6,165 bases of DNA. It comes from Bacteroidales bacterium. GTDB lineage: Bacteria; Bacteroidota; Bacteroidia; Bacteroidales; UBA932. This document shows, piece by piece, positions 5,305 to 6,165 of the stretch (position 1 is the stretch's first letter; every line of letters begins with the position of its first letter). Made by a program: the position numbers and the translations under genes. The stretch covers positions 1 to 6,165 of the forward strand of contig JAFYIK010000176.1 in the NCBI GenBank assembly GCA_017538685.1, written 5' to 3'. A model generated the notes under the pieces. It was given only the letters and a program-made list of their open reading frames with translations. It was not told the DNA's origin and did not search any database.

Positions 5305-6165
5305 AATCCTCCGGCAGCAGCCTCGCCGCTTCACGACGCGGACCTCGTGGGCTACTGGCACCGCGAGCCTCACGCGTGGGATGCCGGGCGTTTCGCGCCC
5401 CACGTGAGCTGGAAATCCCCGGACGGCGGCGAGCACTGGCTCTTCGAAGCCTTCATCTTCCTCGAGGGGCAGGACTATCTCAGCGGCAGGAACTTCGTCA
5501 TCTCCCCCGACGGTCCTTCGGCCACGAAGGTCGAGTGGGAGCGTCAGCTGGACCTCTGGCTGGGCAAGGACTGCGGAGTGGGCGCTCTGGATGCCGCCTG
5601 CGCCGAGGCGGCGGCAAGGATAGGCGATCCGCCCGCAAAGCGCAAGGTTGTTATCGGCCTTCCGGACCCCGTGATGTTCGAGACTTTCGCAGACAAGAAG
5701 TCATCCACGACCTACTGGGGCGACGGGCTTGATTTCGCAAGCACCGAAGACAGGCTCAAGGCCCTGGACTGGTACATAGGCGAGGTGCGCTCCCGTTTCG
5801 CCGCCCTCGCTCCCAAATACCTCGAACTGGACGGCTTCTACATCACTTCCGAAGAGATTTATCTCAAGTACGACATAGACGTCAACTGCCGTTACAAAAA
5901 CTGGGAAGAAATAGTCCCCGCGCTTTCGGAGCGCTGCCACGCCGCAGGTCAGAAACTCTACTGGGTTCCCTATCATATGGCTCCCGGACACAAGTTCTGG
6001 AAGCAGATAGGAATAGACCAGGCCTGGATGCAGCCCAACTGGTACTGGGATCTCAAGGCCGGCAATCCCCATCCTTTCGAGAACACCCTCAAGGCGATGC
6101 AGGAGTACGGCCTCGGAATGGAACTCGAATTCGAGTACAGCGCCGTGGCAAATGAAATGAAACCC
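5254..6165 (+). CDS. Second DUF4855-domain lipoprotein, candidate glycoside hydrolase, 3' truncated by window edge
   Basis: An ATG at 5254 overlaps the previous stop (ATGA) and opens a frame that runs to the last base, giving 304 residues with no stop. The signal peptide is MRRILVVLFFALLCAGC, lipidated Cys17. No Fn3-like domain follows; the DUF4855 region begins at about residue 31. Every block of the upstream paralogue recurs: GRFAPHVSW (45-53), HWLFEAF (61-67), KVVIGLPDPVMFETF (131-145), SSTTYWG (150-156), KYLELDGFYITSEE (188-201), LYWVPY (235-240), QAWMQPNWYWD (256-266), GMELEFEYS (288-296). By hand alignment about half the residues match, so these are paralogues, probably from an old tandem duplication. 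Relative to the neighbour about 80 C-terminal residues are missing, predicting a full length near 385. One difference on a candidate active-site strand: Asp193 here, Ala313 there. The stretch after Cys17 (CNPPAAASP) has no acidic residues, so it may stay periplasmic. Function by inference as for its neighbour. Confidence 0.85.
   Translation, partial: MRRILVVLFFALLCAGCNPPAAASPLHDADLVGYWHREPHAWDAGRFAPHVSWKSPDGGEHWLFEAFIFLEGQDYLSGRNFVISPDGPSATKVEWERQLDLWLGKDCGVGALDAACAEAAARIGDPPAKRKVVIGLPDPVMFETFADKKSSTTYWGDGLDFASTEDRLKALDWYIGEVRSRFAALAPKYLELDGFYITSEEIYLKYDIDVNCRYKNWEEIVPALSERCHAAGQKLYWVPYHMAPGHKFWKQIGIDQAWMQPNWYWDLKAGNPHPFENTLKAMQEYGLGMELEFEYSAVANEMKP

Noticed and set aside
5292..5732. A 146-codon + strand ORF overlapping the second DUF4855 gene
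   Set aside because: It is Arg-rich and motif-free. The real frame is that from 5254, which is conserved with the upstream paralogue and merely lacks a stop inside the window.
4967..6143. Direct DNA repeats between the two DUF4855 genes, such as near 4970 and 6123 (GAATTCGAGTA)
   Set aside because: The matches are short and follow conserved protein motifs. The surrounding DNA has diverged, so they are paralogy rather than a mobile or recombination repeat.

Overview
The window looks like part of a Bacteroidota (probably Bacteroidales) polysaccharide utilization locus. The evidence is a RagB/SusD-family protein followed directly by a DUF1735-type lipoprotein, short lipoprotein signal peptides, and no Shine-Dalgarno-like motif before the starts. 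The DNA is clearly GC-rich, with mostly G or C at third codon positions. That fits GC-rich gut or rumen Bacteroidales better than typical Bacteroides, but the genus cannot be fixed from this window.

Layout, all on the + strand and packed like one operon: (1) positions 3-1811, the 3' part of a susD-like gene whose start lies upstream, where a susC-like TonB-dependent transporter gene would be expected; (2) 1816-3741, a 641-aa lipoprotein with two DUF1735-like domains and an unrecognised, possibly beta-propeller-like C-terminal half, in the SusE/surface glycan-binding position; (3) 3746-5257, a 503-aa lipoprotein with a fibronectin-III-like domain and a DUF4855 domain; (4) 5254-6165, a second DUF4855 lipoprotein that is open to the right edge (304 residues visible, no stop). 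Gene junctions are 4 nt, 4 nt and a 4-nt ATGA overlap. No stretch over 300 bases lacks a gene. I see no RNA gene, mobile element, CRISPR array or promoter.

Inferred working model: the SusC/SusD pair imports an oligosaccharide, the DUF1735 lipoprotein helps bind the glycan at the surface, and the two DUF4855 proteins are candidate glycan-cleaving enzymes of unknown specificity. They align with each other over the whole visible domain. They share acidic residues on strand-like blocks, as in TIM-barrel glycoside hydrolases. No well-known CAZyme family is recognisable in the window, so the DUF4855 pair is the most likely new biology here.

A second signal is at the DNA level: the palindrome CATG is completely absent from all 6165 bases although ATG is common, and codons before Met are chosen so as not to end in C.
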